A DNA stretch of 64,000 nucleotides from Aphanothece saxicola GSE-SYN-MK-01-06B (GTDB taxonomy: Bacteria; Cyanobacteriota; Cyanobacteriia; PCC-6307; Cyanobiaceae). The notes under the pieces were generated by a model that worked only from the letters and a program-made list of their open reading frames with translations, ran no database searches and was not told the DNA's origin. Below, piece after piece: positions 61,924 through 64,000 of the stretch; the first letter of the stretch is position 1, and each line of letters starts with the position of its first letter. Location: assembly GCA_019359745.1 (NCBI GenBank), contig JAHHGT010000004.1:248001-312000 (forward strand), in the 5' to 3' direction. The position numbers and the translations under genes are program-made.

Positions 61924-64000
61924 ACGAGGCCGAAACCCGCGCCGAGCTGATCGATCCGCTGCTGGTGGCGGCCGGTTGGGGTGTGGTGGAGGGCAGCCGT
62001 ATTCGCCGCGAGTTTCCGATCGCACCGGGCCGCATTGAAGGCGGCGGTCGCCGCGGCAAGACCCTCAGCGCCGACTACGTGCTCAGCTACCGCAACACCG
62101 CCCTGGCGGTAGTGGAGGCCAAGGCCAATTCCCTGCCGCTTACTGAAGGCGTGGGCCAGGCCAAGGAGTACGCCGCCAAGCTTCAGCTGCGTTTCACCTA
62201 TGCCAGCAACGGCAAGGGCATCTACGCCATCGACATGCAATCGGGAGAAGAAGGGGAGGCCGAAGCCTTCCCCACCCCCCAGGAGCTGTGGCAGAGCACC
62301 TTCGCCGAAGAGAACGCCTGGCGTGATCGTTTCGCCGCCATCCCCTACCCCGACAAGGGCGGCAGCTGGCAGATCCGCTTCTACCAGGAGATCGCCGTCA
62401 GCCGGGTGCTGGAGGCGATCGCCTCCGGCAGAAACCGCATCCTTTTGACGCTGGCCACCGGCACCGGCAAAACCTCGATCGCCTTCCAGATCCTCTGGAA
62501 GCTTTTTGCCGCCCGCTGGATCCTCTCCGGCGAGCCCACGCGCCGGCCCCGCATCCTGTTTCTAGCCGATCGCAACAACCTCGCCGATCAGGCCTTCAAT
62601 GACTTCACCGCCTTCGCCGCCTTCGAGGAGAACGCCCTGGCGCGGATTGATCCGGGGGACCTGCGCAAGAAGGGGCGGGTACCCACCAACGCCAGCGTCT
62701 TCCTCACCATCTTCCAGACCTTCATGAGCGGCCCGCCGGTGGACGGCAAGCCCTCCCCGTGGTTTGGCCAGTATCCGGCCGATTTCTTTGATTTCATCGT
62801 GATCGATGAATGCCATCGCGGCGGCGCCAACAACGAATCCACCTGGCGCGGCATCCTCGAGTACTTCGCCCCCGCCGTGCAGCTGGGCCTCACCGCCACC
62901 CCACGCCGCGAAGGCAACACCGACACCTACGCCTACTTCGGCGAGCCGGTGTACAGCTACTCGCTCAAGGAGGGCATCAACGACGGCTTCCTGACGCCTT
63001 TCCGCGTCAAGCAGATCACCACCACCCTCGATGAGTACGTCTACACCCCCGACGACACGGTGGTGGAAGGGGAGATCGAGGCGGGCCGCTTCTACAAGGA
63101 GCCTGATTTCAACAAGATCATCGAGATCGAGCGGCGCGAGCGGGAGCGGGTGCGGATCTTCATGGAGCAGATCGATCAGCGCCAGAAGGCGATCGTGTTC
63201 TGCGCCACCCAGGATCATGCCCTGGCGATCCGCGACCTGATCAACCAGCTCAAGAGCAGCAGCGATCCCAGCTACTGCCAGCGGGTCACCGCCAACGACG
63301 GCGAGCTGGGCAACACCTGGCTGCGGGCCTTCCAGGACAACGAGAAGACGATCCCCACCATCCTCACCACCTCCCAGAAGCTCTCCACCGGCGTGGATGC
63401 CCGCAACGTGCGCACCATCGTGCTGCTGCGGCCGGTGAACTCGATGATCGAGTTCAAGCAGATCATCGGCCGTGGCACCCGCCTGTTCGACGGCAAGGAC
63501 TACTTCACCATCTATGACTTCGTGAAGGCCCACCACCACTTCAGCGACTCGGAGTGGGATGGGGAGCCCTTGGAGTCAGAGCCTGTCGAGCCCAAGGCTG
63601 TGGTTCCTGTTGGCGAACCCGAGCCGCCCAAAGAGGGAGACAATGACCCGGAGGGGCTGAAGCCCCATCCCACCAAGGCCCGCATCAAGCTTGGTGATGG
63701 CAAGGAACGCTCGATCCAGCACATGCTGGTCACCTCCTTCTGGCATCCCGATGGCCGGCCGATGAGCTCCCAGCAGTTCATCGAGCTGCTCTACGGCCAG
63801 CTGCCGGAGTTCGTGAAGGATGAGGCCGAGCTGCGGCAGCTCTGGAGTGCGCCCGACACCCGCCGCAAGCTTCTGCAGGGCCTGGATGAGAAGGGCTTTG
63901 GCGCCGATCAGCTGGCGGAGATGCAGCGGATCATAGAGGCGGAGAACAGCGATCTGTTCGATGTGCTGGCCCATGTGGCCTATGCCCTGCCGCCAGTTCC
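61920..64000 (+). CDS. hsdR: Type I restriction endonuclease subunit HsdR, partial at 3' end
   Basis: At least 693 residues, open at the window edge. The N-terminal nuclease has the PD-(D/E)xK core: Asp52 in LSADYVLSY and Glu66-x-Lys68 in VVEAKAN. The SF2 translocase follows: Walker A ATGTGKT (179-185), DECH box at 296-299, motif III LTATPRREG, and motif VI QIIGRGTR (514-521). The C-terminal helical domain begins near PEGLKPHPTKARIKLGDGKE. The GC-rich composition matches the 5' part of hsdM. Starts with ATG overlapping the micro-ORF. Confidence 0.95.
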   Translation, partial: MNEAETRAELIDPLLVAAGWGVVEGSRIRREFPIAPGRIEGGGRRGKTLSADYVLSYRNTALAVVEAKANSLPLTEGVGQAKEYAAKLQLRFTYASNGKGIYAIDMQSGEEGEAEAFPTPQELWQSTFAEENAWRDRFAAIPYPDKGGSWQIRFYQEIAVSRVLEAIASGRNRILLTLATGTGKTSIAFQILWKLFAARWILSGEPTRRPRILFLADRNNLADQAFNDFTAFAAFEENALARIDPGDLRKKGRVPTNASVFLTIFQTFMSGPPVDGKPSPWFGQYPADFFDFIVIDECHRGGANNESTWRGILEYFAPAVQLGLTATPRREGNTDTYAYFGEPVYSYSLKEGINDGFLTPFRVKQITTTLDEYVYTPDDTVVEGEIEAGRFYKEPDFNKIIEIERRERERVRIFMEQIDQRQKAIVFCATQDHALAIRDLINQLKSSSDPSYCQRVTANDGELGNTWLRAFQDNEKTIPTILTTSQKLSTGVDARNVRTIVLLRPVNSMIEFKQIIGRGTRLFDGKDYFTIYDFVKAHHHFSDSEWDGEPLESEPVEPKAVVPVGEPEPPKEGDNDPEGLKPHPTKARIKLGDGKERSIQHMLVTSFWHPDGRPMSSQQFIELLYGQLPEFVKDEAELRQLWSAPDTRRKLLQGLDEKGFGADQLAEMQRIIEAENSDLFDVLAHVAYALPPV

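Overview
The window reads as a piece of a GC-rich picocyanobacterial chromosome of the Cyanobium / alpha-cyanobacterial Synechococcus type. Photosynthesis genes are scattered among housekeeping genes: the magnesium chelatase ATPase chlI, the cytochrome b6f subunit petG, a cytochrome cM, lycopene cyclase crtL, a CAAD/CURT1-type thylakoid protein and a PAP/fibrillin. Neighbour sets such as ruvC-chlI, petG-rsmD-hisH-LOG-trxA-guaB3 and gyrA-crtL fit this group. Genes are densely packed, with many 4-base ATGA/GTGA overlaps and GTG or TTG starts. I saw no rRNA, tRNA, insertion sequence or CRISPR array.

Layout. 1-8757: an HlyD-type adaptor (cut by the left edge), divergent ychF, an NAD-dependent beta-hydroxyacid dehydrogenase, an AT-richer glycosyltransferase that looks acquired, then an ABC ATPase / FtsX permease / CrtC-like lipocalin operon. 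8792-16263: a small acidic protein, an MFS transporter, a DUF1400 alpha/beta hydrolase, an oligopeptide-type ABC permease and binding protein, then an HpsJ-like membrane protein divergent from an exported protein with an exosortase-type C-terminal signal. 16288-24710: a long minus-strand series including hom, sufE, 5-FCL, ruvC, chlI, a DUF3370 protein, a class-A-like serine hydrolase, trmJ and cytM, mostly overlapping. 24786-30948: petG, rsmD, hisH, LOG, trxA, guaB3, a CAAD protein and a DUF39 homocysteine-biosynthesis-type protein. 30982-43926: gyrA, a pentameric ligand-gated ion channel homologue, crtL, mqo, fibrillin, xthA, TPR and hypothetical proteins, an FtsH-like zinc-protease domain without AAA module, larC and an LPG-synthase-like membrane protein.

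43956-54172 is a metal-homeostasis region. The iron part has fur, an IdiB-like Crp regulator with a perfect palindrome before its start, a Cys/Lys-rich 47-residue peptide, a FutB-type permease, IdiA/FutA and a 47-residue single-TM microprotein. The zinc part has a CobW-family GTPase with a His-rich linker, a TerB protein, and a minus-strand run of queD-like, permease, TIGR03943, Ig/propeller protein and zur. hisIE and a small membrane protein follow.

55297-64000 is a defence-island-like segment with sharp changes in base composition. First comes an AT-richer three-gene cassette: a 53-residue protein, a TIGR02391/Ymh protein joined to it by a TAATG overlap, and an OLD-like AAA+TOPRIM ATPase. 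Then comes a type I restriction-modification operon: hsdM with an N-terminal winged-helix-like extension, hsdS, a DUF429 protein, a 28-residue micro-ORF, and hsdR running off the right edge. The cassette and the DUF429/micro-ORF insertion between hsdS and hsdR are the best candidates for undescribed biology here.
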